Origin: Rhizobiales bacterium CCH3-A5
GTDB taxonomy: Bacteria; Pseudomonadota; Alphaproteobacteria; Rhizobiales; Beijerinckiaceae
Reading direction: 5' to 3'
NCBI GenBank assembly: GCA_001556025.1
Contig: LSIB01000072.1
Location: 11,020 to 75,019, forward strand
DNA length: 64,000 nucleotides
The translations under genes and the position numbers were made by a program. The notes beneath the pieces are model-generated. The model was not told the origin of the DNA. It searched no databases and saw only the letters and a list, made by a program, of their open reading frames with translations. Of the stretch, positions 54,625-61,803 are shown one piece after another. Each line of letters starts with the position of its first letter. Positions within the stretch are counted from its first letter, which is position 1.

Positions 54625-55113
54625 TCACAGGCCAAGCAGCGGTTCGATCGGACCCTTGAGCAGGCCGATCTGGAAGAATTTCTCGAGCGCGAGATAGAAG
54701 AAGGCGGCGGCACCCAGCGCGGTCGCCAGCGTCGGTAGCCAGCCATAGTGCCCTTGAAAGCGCATCGCGAAGACGAGGTAGAGGATGGTGGCTGCATACA
54801 TGCCGACCGTCATGCTGAGCACGACGAAGGCGAAAAGCGGCAGGAAGAACGAGGCGACGCGGCGCGCGCGCTCGCCATCGAGGAAATGCTCCTGCAACTG
54901 CGCGCTGCCGGCGACGCGGCGGACGATGGTGAGGCCGACCGTCGCAACGCTCGCCAGCGTCACCAGCATGCCGGTGTAGAACGGAAACGCGCCGGGCTGC
55001 GGACCAGACGAATCCCAGCCGATGCCGAACTCGAGCGCGCCGCGCACGATGCCGAGCCCGAACAGCGCGGTGGCGGCCGCCGTGGCGATCTCGGCCCAGA
55101 AGCGGGTGATCAT
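54625..55113 (-). CDS. tctB: Tripartite tricarboxylate transporter, small permease TctB
   Basis: A 162-residue protein with four membrane segments (about 8-28, 45-65, 85-115, 125-150), the small membrane partner of TctA. Start at ATG 55113 gives MITRFWAEIATAAATALFG; the frame extends into the repeat upstream but has no family support. TctB proteins are poorly conserved, so the call relies on size, topology and position directly before tctA. Confidence 0.88.
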   Translation of the reverse strand: MITRFWAEIATAAATALFGLGIVRGALEFGIGWDSSGPQPGAFPFYTGMLVTLASVATVGLTIVRRVAGSAQLQEHFLDGERARRVASFFLPLFAFVVLSMTVGMYAATILYLVFAMRFQGHYGWLPTLATALGAAAFFYLALEKFFQIGLLKGPIEPLLGL

Positions 55114-55151
55114 GGCTCGGGTTCCCTGTCGTGGGTTCGCGCGGAAACACG

Positions 55152-55253
55152 ACGTCATCCCGGCCGGAGCGCCGGGATCCATCCTGGAGCACGTCAGCGC
55201 CCAATGATGGATCCCGGATCTGCGCCGCTGCGCGGCTTGTCCGGGATGACGTG
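55152..55253. repeat. Palindromic repeat inside the tctC-tctB gap
   Basis: Outer arms ACGTCATCCCGG (55152-55163) and CCGGGATGACGTG (55241-55253) and inner arms GGGATCCAT (55174-55182) and ATGGATCCC (55207-55215) form a long hairpin. The motif CGTCATCCCGG is a common dispersed element in alphaproteobacteria. It interrupts what should be one transcript, between the binding-protein gene and the membrane genes, and may adjust their relative mRNA levels. Confidence 0.8.
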
Positions 55254-55269
55254 CTAACGCAACAACGCT

Positions 55270-56265
55270 TTACTTCGCGACCCAGCCTTCGGCCTCGAAG
55301 ACCTTCTTGTTAGCGGCCTCGTCCTTGGCGACGAAGTCGGTCAGTTCCTTGCCCTTCATGAACCGGCCGGTCTGCGCCGTGCGGGTGATGAATTCCTTCC
55401 ACTCGGGCGTCTCGCTGACCTTCTCCAGAACGCCCTCGTAGAACTTGACTGAATCGGCCGGGACCTCGGCCGGCAGCCAGACGGTGCGCGGCATCTGGAA
55501 GGTCTCGATCGGCAGCCCGGCCTCCTTGCAGGTCGGGATGTCGCCCCAGCCCTTGCCCTCGAAGACCGGCTCGCCCTTGGCCAGCCGCACCGGCGAGAAG
55601 ACGCAGAGCGGCTTGACCTGACCGGCCTTCCACTGGCCGATATTCTCGTTGGGATTGTTGACGTTGGAATCGACATGGCCGCCGGCGAGCTGCGTGGCGG
55701 CCGCGCTGCCGCCCTGAAACGGCACGTAGATGAACTTCGCGCCGGTCACATCCTGGATCATCGAGGTGAGCGTCTGGTCGGTGTCCTTCGACTGGCTGCC
55801 GGCCATCTTGAAGCCCAGCGGCTTGGCCTTCACCGCTTCGATATAGGCCTTGGCGTCGGCGTAATCGGCCTTGCCATTGACCCAGAGCAGGAACTCGTCG
55901 AGCGCCAGCGCCGAGACCGGCGTGAGATCCGAGAGCTTGTAGCCGAGCTTGGCGACATAAGGCAGCAGATAGGCGTTGTTGGTGCCGAAGATGACGCGAT
56001 GGGGGTCGCCCTTGCCGGCCTTGCCGTGGATGTAGCCTTCCGCACCCGAACCGCCTCCCTTGTTGACGACGACGATGGGCTGTTCGATCAGCTTGTTCTT
56101 GGTGATGATCGACTGGATCATCCTGGCGAAATTATCGGTGCCGCCGCCGGCGCCGGAGGTGACGACGAATTCGACCGGCTTGGTCGGCTGCCAGGCCTGC
56201 GCCGCGCCGACGCCAGTCAGCGCGAAGGCGCAGGCGAGAGCGGTGGTGAGCTTCAGAGTTGTCAT
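55270..56265 (-). CDS. tctC: Tripartite tricarboxylate transporter, periplasmic binding protein TctC
   Basis: A 331-residue solute-binding protein. Signal peptide: KLTTALACAFALTGVGAAQA with cleavage after residue 24. Mature part begins WQPTKPVEFVVTSGAGGGTD, the classic TctC/BugD start, then IVVVNKGGGSGAEGY, FIYVPFQGGSAAATQLAGGH and VWLPAEVPADSVKFYEGVLE. The periplasmic ligand is unknown; the acidic-ligand pocket is formed by two loops (SGAGGGTD and GGSAAA), which bind a carboxylate in relatives. It lies first among the transporter genes, 72 bases downstream of the PdxA-like gene, and would be the most expressed transporter subunit. Confidence 0.93.
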   Translation of the reverse strand: MTTLKLTTALACAFALTGVGAAQAWQPTKPVEFVVTSGAGGGTDNFARMIQSIITKNKLIEQPIVVVNKGGGSGAEGYIHGKAGKGDPHRVIFGTNNAYLLPYVAKLGYKLSDLTPVSALALDEFLLWVNGKADYADAKAYIEAVKAKPLGFKMAGSQSKDTDQTLTSMIQDVTGAKFIYVPFQGGSAAATQLAGGHVDSNVNNPNENIGQWKAGQVKPLCVFSPVRLAKGEPVFEGKGWGDIPTCKEAGLPIETFQMPRTVWLPAEVPADSVKFYEGVLEKVSETPEWKEFITRTAQTGRFMKGKELTDFVAKDEAANKKVFEAEGWVAK

Positions 56266-56337
56266 GGCTTTCTCCCTGTTGAACCGTATTGGAAAGCGGC
56301 TCTTCGGCGGCCGCTCGTGGTGTATCCTGCAACTCGT

Positions 56338-57375
56338 TCAGGCTGCGGCTTTGGCCCGCGCCTTGCCGTCCTGCGCCATCTTGATGGCGAGCTGCAGCGC
56401 GGCCCGGCTGGCGCCGAGATTGGCGACGCCCTTGCCGGCGATCTCATAGGCCGTGCCATGGGCCGGCGTGCAGATCGGAAACGGAAAACCGCCGATCAGC
56501 GTGACGCCCCGGTCGAAACCGATCAACTTCATCGCGATCTGGCCCTGATCGTGATACATCGTCAAAACGGCGTCGAAATCGCCGTTCTTCGCCCGCAGGA
56601 ATACGGTGTCGGACGGGAACGGCCCCTCGACCGTGAAGCCCTTCGCCTTGGCGGCCCTGACCGCAGGCTCGATGGTGTCGATCTCGTCGCGACCGAAATT
56701 GCCGCCATCGCCGGCATGGGGATTGATGCCCGCCACCGCGATGCGCGGCGGCTCGAAGCCGGCCAGCCGCAGATTGGCGTCGGCCAGCGTCAGCGCCTTC
56801 AGGATGCGCTCCTGCGTGATGTTGGCGGCGACCTCCGAAAGCGGGATATGCGAGGTGACGCGGGCGTTCCAGAGCCTGTCGAGGATGTTGAACTCGCTGG
56901 CTGCGCCCTCGAAACCGATCGCGTCGCGCACGAAGCGGATCTCATCGTCATAGCCTGGATAGGCGAAGCGCATCGCCGCTTTGTTGAACGGCGTAAAGAA
57001 CACGGCGTCCGCGTGGCCGGCGGCGGCGAAACGCAGAGCCCGGCGGAAATTGTCCGTCGCGGCCTTGCCGCCGGCGAGCGTCGGCTCGCCGCGCCTCAGA
57101 TCGGCCGGATCGTGATTGCCGAGATCGACGAAGACCGGCTTGTCGGAGGCGGTGAAGATCGGCTCCCCGTCGCGGATGACGCGGACGTCGGGATCGACCT
57201 TGCCGTCGGCGGCGCCCATGTCGAGCAGGCGCTTGTCTCCGAAGACGACATAGCGCGCCGCCCCCCGCAGATCGGGCTCGCAGAGGATGCGGGCGGCAAG
57301 CTCGGCGCTGATGCCGGACGGATCGCCGAGCGCGACCGCGATGACCGGCTGCGAACCGTTCGCGTGGCTGTCCAT
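56338..57375 (-). CDS. PdxA2-like 4-phosphate dehydrogenase paralogue
   Basis: A 345-residue NAD-dependent metal enzyme of the PdxA fold. The three metal-binding His residues are in VTSHIPLSE, GINPHAGDGGNFG and TPAHGTAYEIAGKG, all present. The start is VIAVALGDPSGISAELAAR, typical of PdxA. The context (TTT transporter, DapA-family enzyme, GntR regulator) is that of PdxA2, the group that oxidises 4-phospho-erythronate or -threonate in four-carbon acid breakdown, not vitamin B6 synthesis. No DUF1537 kinase, which normally makes the phosphorylated substrate, is present in this window. Start at ATG 57375 with GGGAG upstream; GTG at 57417 is an alternative. It is divergent from the SAF oxidoreductase. 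Confidence 0.83.
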   Translation of the reverse strand: MDSHANGSQPVIAVALGDPSGISAELAARILCEPDLRGAARYVVFGDKRLLDMGAADGKVDPDVRVIRDGEPIFTASDKPVFVDLGNHDPADLRRGEPTLAGGKAATDNFRRALRFAAAGHADAVFFTPFNKAAMRFAYPGYDDEIRFVRDAIGFEGAASEFNILDRLWNARVTSHIPLSEVAANITQERILKALTLADANLRLAGFEPPRIAVAGINPHAGDGGNFGRDEIDTIEPAVRAAKAKGFTVEGPFPSDTVFLRAKNGDFDAVLTMYHDQGQIAMKLIGFDRGVTLIGGFPFPICTPAHGTAYEIAGKGVANLGASRAALQLAIKMAQDGKARAKAAA

Positions 57376-57437
57376 GACCCCTGCTCCCATCTTGCCGTCG
57401 TTGCCTCCAGCTACCACGGCGGAGCATCAGAGGCAAG

Positions 57438-57455
57438 TATGCTGTATGCAGCATA
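57438..57455. promoter_or_regulatory. Candidate GntR/FCD operator in the divergent promoter region
   Basis: TATGCTG-TATG-CAGCATA, perfect 7-bp arms and a 4-base centre. It lies 63 bases before the PdxA2-like start and 77 bases before the SAF oxidoreductase start. Length, symmetry and position fit an operator for the FCD-type GntR protein encoded at 58995-59660, which would control both divergent transcripts. Confidence 0.7.
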
Positions 57456-57531
57456 TTCTGGTTGGTGTAGAGTTCGCCGAGATGCGGATGCGCCGGCCTG
57501 CCGGATCGGCGTCACCTCAGGGAGGCCGGCC

Positions 57532-58917
57532 TTGAATTTCCACGATCACTACGCCCGTGTTTCGCAACCGGTCGAAACCTGCCTCGTCGGCAGCGGCGGC
57601 TTTGGCCGCAGCTTCCTGGCGCAAGCCCGGCGGATCAGGCTGGTCGGCGCGCGCATCGCGGTCGACATCACGGCAGAGGCGGCCGCGCGCGCCTTCGCAT
57701 CTGCAGGCACAGACCGCCGCGACATCGCCGTGTGCGAGACGGCCGCCGAGGCGCGTGCCGCTTGGCAGGCCGGACGCTACGTCGCCGCCAGCCGGCTGGA
57801 GAGCGTGATCGACCTGCCCTTCTCGCTGCTGGTCGAGGCGACCGGCGCGCCCGAGCCTGCGACCCGTCACAGCCTGATGGCGATCGAGGCCGGCCGCCAT
57901 GTGGCGCTGGTGTCGAAGGAGGCGGACAGCGCGGTCGGGCCAGGCCTCGCGCGGCTTGCGCGCGACAAGGGCGTGGTCGTCACGCCGGTCGATGGCGACC
58001 AGCCGAGCCTGCTGATCGGCCTCGTGACCTGGGCCGAGGTGCTCGGGCTGGAGATAATGGCGGCCGGCAAATCGAGCGAGTACGATTTCGTGCTCGATGC
58101 CGCGACCGGCGACGTGACCTGCAACGGCGTGACGAGGCCGCTGCCGGCGCTGCGGGCGCAGTGGCTGCCGGGCGAGCGCGGTGTGCTCGCCACGGCGGCC
58201 GAGCGGGCCCGCATTCTCGGCGAGGCCTTTCCGCTGCGCGCCGTGCCCGATCTCTGCGAGATGACGCTGGTCGCCAACGCCACGGGGCTGGAAGCCGACG
58301 CGCCCGCCTTCCATGCGCCGCCGGCGCGCATCCCCGAGATCGCAGACCTATTTTGCGAGCAACGCGAAGGCGGGCTGATGAGCGGCACGCGCCGTATCGA
58401 CGTGTTCCACCATCTGCGGCTGGCGGAGGAGGCGAGCTTCGCCGGCGGCGTCTTCATCGTCGTGCGCTGCGAGGACGCCGAGACCTGGGAGATGCTCGCC
58501 GGCAAGGGCCATGTCGTCAGCCGCTCGGGCAAGGCCGCGATGCTCTATCTGCCGCGCCATCTGCTTGGCGTCGAGGCGGCGACGTCGGTCCTCGATGCGG
58601 CGGGCCTTGGCCGCTCCGGCTATGGCGGCGATTATCGTCCGCGCCAGGACCTCGTCGCGGTGGCGCAGCGCGACCTTGCGGCCGGCACGGTGCTGACCAT
58701 GGGCGGCCACCACCACAGCATCGACGGTGTCGGCGCGGAGGTGCGTCCTGCCGCGGCTTTGTCGGCCGAGCGGCCGGCGCCATTCTATCTCGCTGCCGAC
58801 CGGCGGCTGACGCGGGCCGTGCGGGCGGGCGAGGCGATCAGCCTCGGCGCACTCGAGATCGCGCCTGATTCGAGCCTTCTGGCGATGCGACGCCGGCAGG
58901 ATGCGTTGTTCGCCTGA
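57532..58917 (+). CDS. SAF-domain NAD(P)-binding oxidoreductase (homoserine-dehydrogenase-like)
   Basis: 461 residues starting at TTG 57532, with GGGAGG seven bases before. N-terminal Rossmann fold: ETCLVGSGGFGRSFLAQAR (GSGGFG at 20-25), and ATGAPEPATRHSLMAIEAGRHVALVSKEAD, as in homoserine dehydrogenase-like proteins. The C-terminus from about 380 is a SAF domain (RQDLVAVAQRDLAAGTVLTMGG then GGHHHSIDGVGAEV). I recall this as COG4091, predicted dehydrogenases often found in sugar-acid clusters. It likely oxidises or reduces a polyol- or sugar-acid intermediate. A continuous upstream frame overlapping the antisense tctC/pdxA genes is a shadow. The GntR gene follows by 77 bases on the same strand. 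Confidence 0.8.
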   Translation: MNFHDHYARVSQPVETCLVGSGGFGRSFLAQARRIRLVGARIAVDITAEAAARAFASAGTDRRDIAVCETAAEARAAWQAGRYVAASRLESVIDLPFSLLVEATGAPEPATRHSLMAIEAGRHVALVSKEADSAVGPGLARLARDKGVVVTPVDGDQPSLLIGLVTWAEVLGLEIMAAGKSSEYDFVLDAATGDVTCNGVTRPLPALRAQWLPGERGVLATAAERARILGEAFPLRAVPDLCEMTLVANATGLEADAPAFHAPPARIPEIADLFCEQREGGLMSGTRRIDVFHHLRLAEEASFAGGVFIVVRCEDAETWEMLAGKGHVVSRSGKAAMLYLPRHLLGVEAATSVLDAAGLGRSGYGGDYRPRQDLVAVAQRDLAAGTVLTMGGHHHSIDGVGAEVRPAAALSAERPAPFYLAADRRLTRAVRAGEAISLGALEIAPDSSLLAMRRRQDALFA

Positions 58918-58994
58918 CAGTCGCGCCCGCGGTTTGACAGCCCTGGATGCGCATGCCGTAAACGACCCGAGGACATGACGATGATGGCGGCACG

Positions 58995-59660
58995 ATGAGC
59001 GAGGCCCTGCAACAGTATCCGCGCATCATGCGGCGCACCCTGCATGACGAGGTGCTGGAACGCCTGCGCGACATGATCATCGAGGGCCGGCTCGATCCGG
59101 GATCGCGGATCAACGAGGGGCTCGTCGGCGCGCAGCTCGGCGTCTCGCGCACGCCCCTGCGCGAGGCGATCAAGACGCTGGCCAGCGAGGGGCTCGTCGA
59201 GATTCTGCCTGCCAAGGGCGCGGTGGTGCGCAAGTTCAGCGCGCACGACCTCTACCAGATCCTCGAGGTGCTGAAGACACTGGAGCAACTCGGCGGCCGC
59301 ATGGCCTGCGAGCACGCCAGCGACGCCACAATCGCCGCCATCCATGACCTGCACCTGCGGATGATGGAGCTCTACGCCACGCGCGAGCGGCTGGAGTATT
59401 TCAAGCTCAACCAAGCGATCCACTCGGCCATCGTGGCGGCTTCGGCCAACACGGTGCTGATGGAGATGCACGAAACGCTTCAGGCCCGGATCAAGCGGCT
59501 GCGTTTCGTCGGCAATGAGGGCCCGACGAAATGGGCCGGAGCGGTGGCCGAGCACGAGGAGATGATGGCTGCGCTGCTCAAGCGCGACGCTGCCGCGCTG
59601 AGCGAGGTGATCGGGCGGCATATGGACGCGACGCTGATCAGGGTGCGCGAGGTCCTGTGA
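58995..59660 (+). CDS. GntR-family regulator with FCD effector domain
   Basis: A 221-residue FadR-subfamily regulator: N-terminal winged helix (about 15-78, LDPGSRINEGLVGAQLGVSR, TPLREAIKTLASEGLVEI) and an all-helical FCD domain (about 85-215) with metal-binding His/Asp positions (HSAIVAA, HEEMMAAL, GRHMDATL). FCD members usually repress catabolic operons until a carboxylic acid or sugar acid binds. It is next to the oxidoreductase gene and the divergent PdxA2-Tct operon, and the palindrome at 57438-57455 is a fitting target. It ends 23 bases from the convergent RES-toxin gene. Confidence 0.92.
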   Translation: MSEALQQYPRIMRRTLHDEVLERLRDMIIEGRLDPGSRINEGLVGAQLGVSRTPLREAIKTLASEGLVEILPAKGAVVRKFSAHDLYQILEVLKTLEQLGGRMACEHASDATIAAIHDLHLRMMELYATRERLEYFKLNQAIHSAIVAASANTVLMEMHETLQARIKRLRFVGNEGPTKWAGAVAEHEEMMAALLKRDAAALSEVIGRHMDATLIRVREVL

Positions 59661-59683
59661 AAAACGGTTCGCCTGAGTTTCGT

Positions 59684-60208
59684 TCAGGACCAGGATTGCG
59701 GGCCGCCGGGTAAGCGCCGCTCGGGATCGAGAACGGCGACCACAGGCCCTTCACGCTCGTTCCATCTCCAAAGGGCCACGCATGATCCACCGGGCGACAT
59801 GGCCGACGGGTAGATCACGCCGTCCCATCCTGCCTCCGCCACGACGGCCGCCAGCCGATGCGTCTCGGGCTGCGATCCGGAGTCCAGAACGGCGCGCCAT
59901 TCGAGCGCATGAATCGCGTTCGACGCGCCAAGCGCATGCAACATCTCGGGCCGCGTCAGATCAGCCAATCGCGCGCCGGAGACGATGAGTTGCGCAATCA
60001 GCGCCGGATGCTGCACGAAACCCTGATTGTATTCCGCCCAGGCTGTCGACAGCTCTCGCGCTGCGTAAAGGCAGGGCTGGCCGATCGCATTCCAGCGCCC
60101 GCCATAGCGGGCAGCGCCCTCACCCGACAGAGGCGCGTATGACCAACGTGGGACATAGGCTCGCCAAAGAACGAAATCCTGCGGCGGCCCCGGCTCAGGC
60201 GTAGACAC
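59684..60208 (-). CDS. RES-domain toxin of a type II toxin-antitoxin pair
   Basis: A 174-residue RES protein, a family whose studied members degrade NAD+ or modify nucleotides and arrest growth. The defining residues are seen: Arg in LWRAYVP (about 16), GGRWNAIGQPCLYAARELST with Arg38 and Tyr48, Glu59 in AWAEY, and the C-terminal Ser in GGSCVALWRW (about 142). Start at GTG 60208 overlaps the antitoxin stop by 14 bases, so translation is coupled. All catalytic positions are present, so the toxin should be active unless neutralised. Confidence 0.88.
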   Translation of the reverse strand: MSTPEPGPPQDFVLWRAYVPRWSYAPLSGEGAARYGGRWNAIGQPCLYAARELSTAWAEYNQGFVQHPALIAQLIVSGARLADLTRPEMLHALGASNAIHALEWRAVLDSGSQPETHRLAAVVAEAGWDGVIYPSAMSPGGSCVALWRWNEREGPVVAVLDPERRLPGGPQSWS

Positions 60209-60563
60209 CGGCGCGAACCGATTCGAGATAGCCGAGAACCGCTTCGCTTTTGCCGTCCCTGACCAGATCCAGCGCCGTCCTGCCGCCCCAGCCCGGAAGC
60301 GGCTGGTGCTTGAACCAGATCGCCGCGCGCGCCTCGTCGCCGGCCATCTCCGTCGCCATCGCGACGATCCGGACCAGCGGGCTCAGCGCGGCATCGACCC
60401 GGCGCGCGCCAGACTTTGCCGTCAGTGTCGTCCGCGCCACCCCGATCATCGCCGCCAGCTCCGACAGGGGCAGACCGAGCTTTTCGGAAACCCGCCGGGC
60501 CGACAGATAAGGCCCGCCGCCCTCGCGGAACGCGGCCGCCGACAGCGCCAGTCCAGTCGTCAT
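60195..60563 (-). CDS. Xre/MbcA/ParS-type antitoxin (DUF2384)
   Basis: A 122-residue antitoxin. The N-terminal part (about 15-60) has a helix-turn-helix-like segment RRVSEKLGLPLSELAAMIGV then ARTTLTAKSGAR, and the C-terminal half is the toxin-binding DUF2384 domain with AAIWFKHQPLPGWGGRTALD and LESVRAGVYA. It should bind RES to block it and repress its own operon. Start at ATG 60563 with AGGAA eight bases before it; a longer frame exists to 60590. The order antitoxin then toxin with overlap is standard for this family. A small palindrome TTGATCAA at 60583-60590 may be its operator. Confidence 0.88.
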   Translation of the reverse strand: MTTGLALSAAAFREGGGPYLSARRVSEKLGLPLSELAAMIGVARTTLTAKSGARRVDAALSPLVRIVAMATEMAGDEARAAIWFKHQPLPGWGGRTALDLVRDGKSEAVLGYLESVRAGVYA

Positions 60564-60582
60564 GTCGCAATTCCTGCAAGGG

Positions 60583-60590
60583 TTGATCAA
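60583..60590. promoter_or_regulatory. Possible antitoxin operator
   Basis: Perfect 8-bp palindrome TTGATCAA, 20 bases upstream of the antitoxin start. Xre-type antitoxins usually repress their own promoter through such sites, but 8 bp is short and may be chance. Confidence 0.35.
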
Positions 60591-60616
60591 TTCGCTACCA
60601 ATATGCGCCCGAACTG

Positions 60617-60644
60617 TGTCTGGTTCAAGCGCTGTGACCAGACA
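60617..60644. promoter_or_regulatory. Inverted repeat between the toxin-antitoxin pair and the LysR gene
   Basis: TGTCTGGT-N12-ACCAGACA, perfect 8-bp arms. It lies 54 bases upstream of the antitoxin start and 112 bases before the LysR start. Its size and spacing fit a LysR-type dyad or a toxin-antitoxin operator. Confidence 0.6.
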
Positions 60645-60755
60645 GGCGGCACGGAGTCAGGGCGGTCAATCCAACGCGCACCGCCCCTGCTTGACTCAAC
60701 CCCTGCCCTCCGTTCCGCTTGGCCAAAATCAAGAAAGCCGAGGAACGCCCCACCG

Positions 60756-61688
60756 ATGCTCACCTTGCGCCAGATCGAGGTGATCCGCGCCATCATGATC
60801 ACCGGCACGATCTCGGGCGCGGCCAGGCTGCTCAACGTCTCGGCGCCGGGCATCAGCCGATTGATGAAGCACACCGAGCGGACGCTGCGGCTGAAAATGT
60901 TCGAGCGGCGTCATGGGCGTTATGTGCCGACGCCCGAAGCCAACGACATCTTCGAGCAGATCAACGGGGTCTACAAGAAAGTCGACGACCTGCACTATAC
61001 GCTGGCGCGGATCGAGCGGGGCGGCGGCATCGAACTGCGCATCGGCTCGGTACCGAGCATCTGCCATGTCATGGTGCCGCGCGCGATCGAGCGGTTGCGG
61101 CGCAAGCATCCGGACCTGAAACTCGACATCAACATTCTCAAGATCGAGGAGGCGCTCGACTATCTTTTGCTCGGCAAGGGCGAGATCGCTGCGATGAGCT
61201 ACAAGCTCGACCATCCCGGCATCGACTTCGTGCCGCTTTCGATGGGGGAACTGCTCTGCATCGTCCCCGACCGGCACGAGCTTGCCGGCCGGCCCTCGAT
61301 CACGGCAGCCGAGATCGTGCGCCACCCGCTGATCGGCATCGACCCGACCGACCCTTATGGTCGGGTGATGGCGGAAATCTTCCAGCGCCAGGGCCTGGCC
61401 TATGAGATGATCATCAAGGCGCGCTTCGGCACGACGGTCTGCTCGCTGGTGCGGGCGGGGCTCGGTATCGCGATCATCGACCAGTTCACCGTTGCGCATG
61501 GCTCGATGCAGGGCATCGCGACGATCCCGATCGCGGAGCCGACGCAGTTCCAGACCTATGTCGCGATCAAGAACGACAAGGCGCCTTCGGTCTACGCCGA
61601 AACCTTCGTCAGATTGCTGCGCGAGGAGATGGATGCGGTGGTCAAGGCCAGCGCCCGCGCTGCTCCTCAAAAAGCCTCGAGAAAATAA
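60756..61688 (+). CDS. LysR-family transcriptional regulator
   Basis: A 310-residue LysR protein: HTH at about 1-62 (TLRQIEVIRAIMITGTISGA and ISRLMKHTERTLRLKMFERR), then the effector domain with LRIGSVPSICHVMVPRAIER, LDYLLLGKGEIAAMSYKLDH and VCSLVRAGLGIAIIDQF. ATG at 60756 preceded by GAGGAA. It stands upstream of an AroE-like gene and a LivK-type gene on the same strand, which it probably controls. The 3' end is followed by AT-rich sequence before aroE. Confidence 0.9.
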   Translation: MLTLRQIEVIRAIMITGTISGAARLLNVSAPGISRLMKHTERTLRLKMFERRHGRYVPTPEANDIFEQINGVYKKVDDLHYTLARIERGGGIELRIGSVPSICHVMVPRAIERLRRKHPDLKLDINILKIEEALDYLLLGKGEIAAMSYKLDHPGIDFVPLSMGELLCIVPDRHELAGRPSITAAEIVRHPLIGIDPTDPYGRVMAEIFQRQGLAYEMIIKARFGTTVCSLVRAGLGIAIIDQFTVAHGSMQGIATIPIAEPTQFQTYVAIKNDKAPSVYAETFVRLLREEMDAVVKASARAAPQKASRK

Positions 61689-61717
61689 CATCAGGTTAGG
61701 TAATCAGGACGAATTGG

Positions 61718-61733
61718 TTATCGCGTTATCGCG
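61718..61733. repeat. Tandem TTATCGCG repeat upstream of the AroE-like gene
   Basis: Two adjacent copies of TTATCGCG lie 71 bases before the AroE-like start in an AT-richer stretch, and could be part of the promoter or a regulator half-site pair. Short and unconfirmed. Confidence 0.3.
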
Positions 61734-61803
61734 CCAAATCGGCTTAAAGAGCGATGTCGCAAAGCCTGCTTTTCAAGACAGGCGAGCCGCAATAGGGACG
61801 GAC

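Noticed and set aside
55675..57531. Plus-strand open frame running in phase into the SAF oxidoreductase, about 1080 codons in total with it
   Set aside because: It is antisense to tctC and the PdxA2-like gene, has no recognisable domain, and the oxidoreductase has a good TTG start with ribosome site at 57532.
61718..61733. Tandem TTATCGCG as the start of a CRISPR or iteron array
   Set aside because: Only two short copies without spacers or further units.
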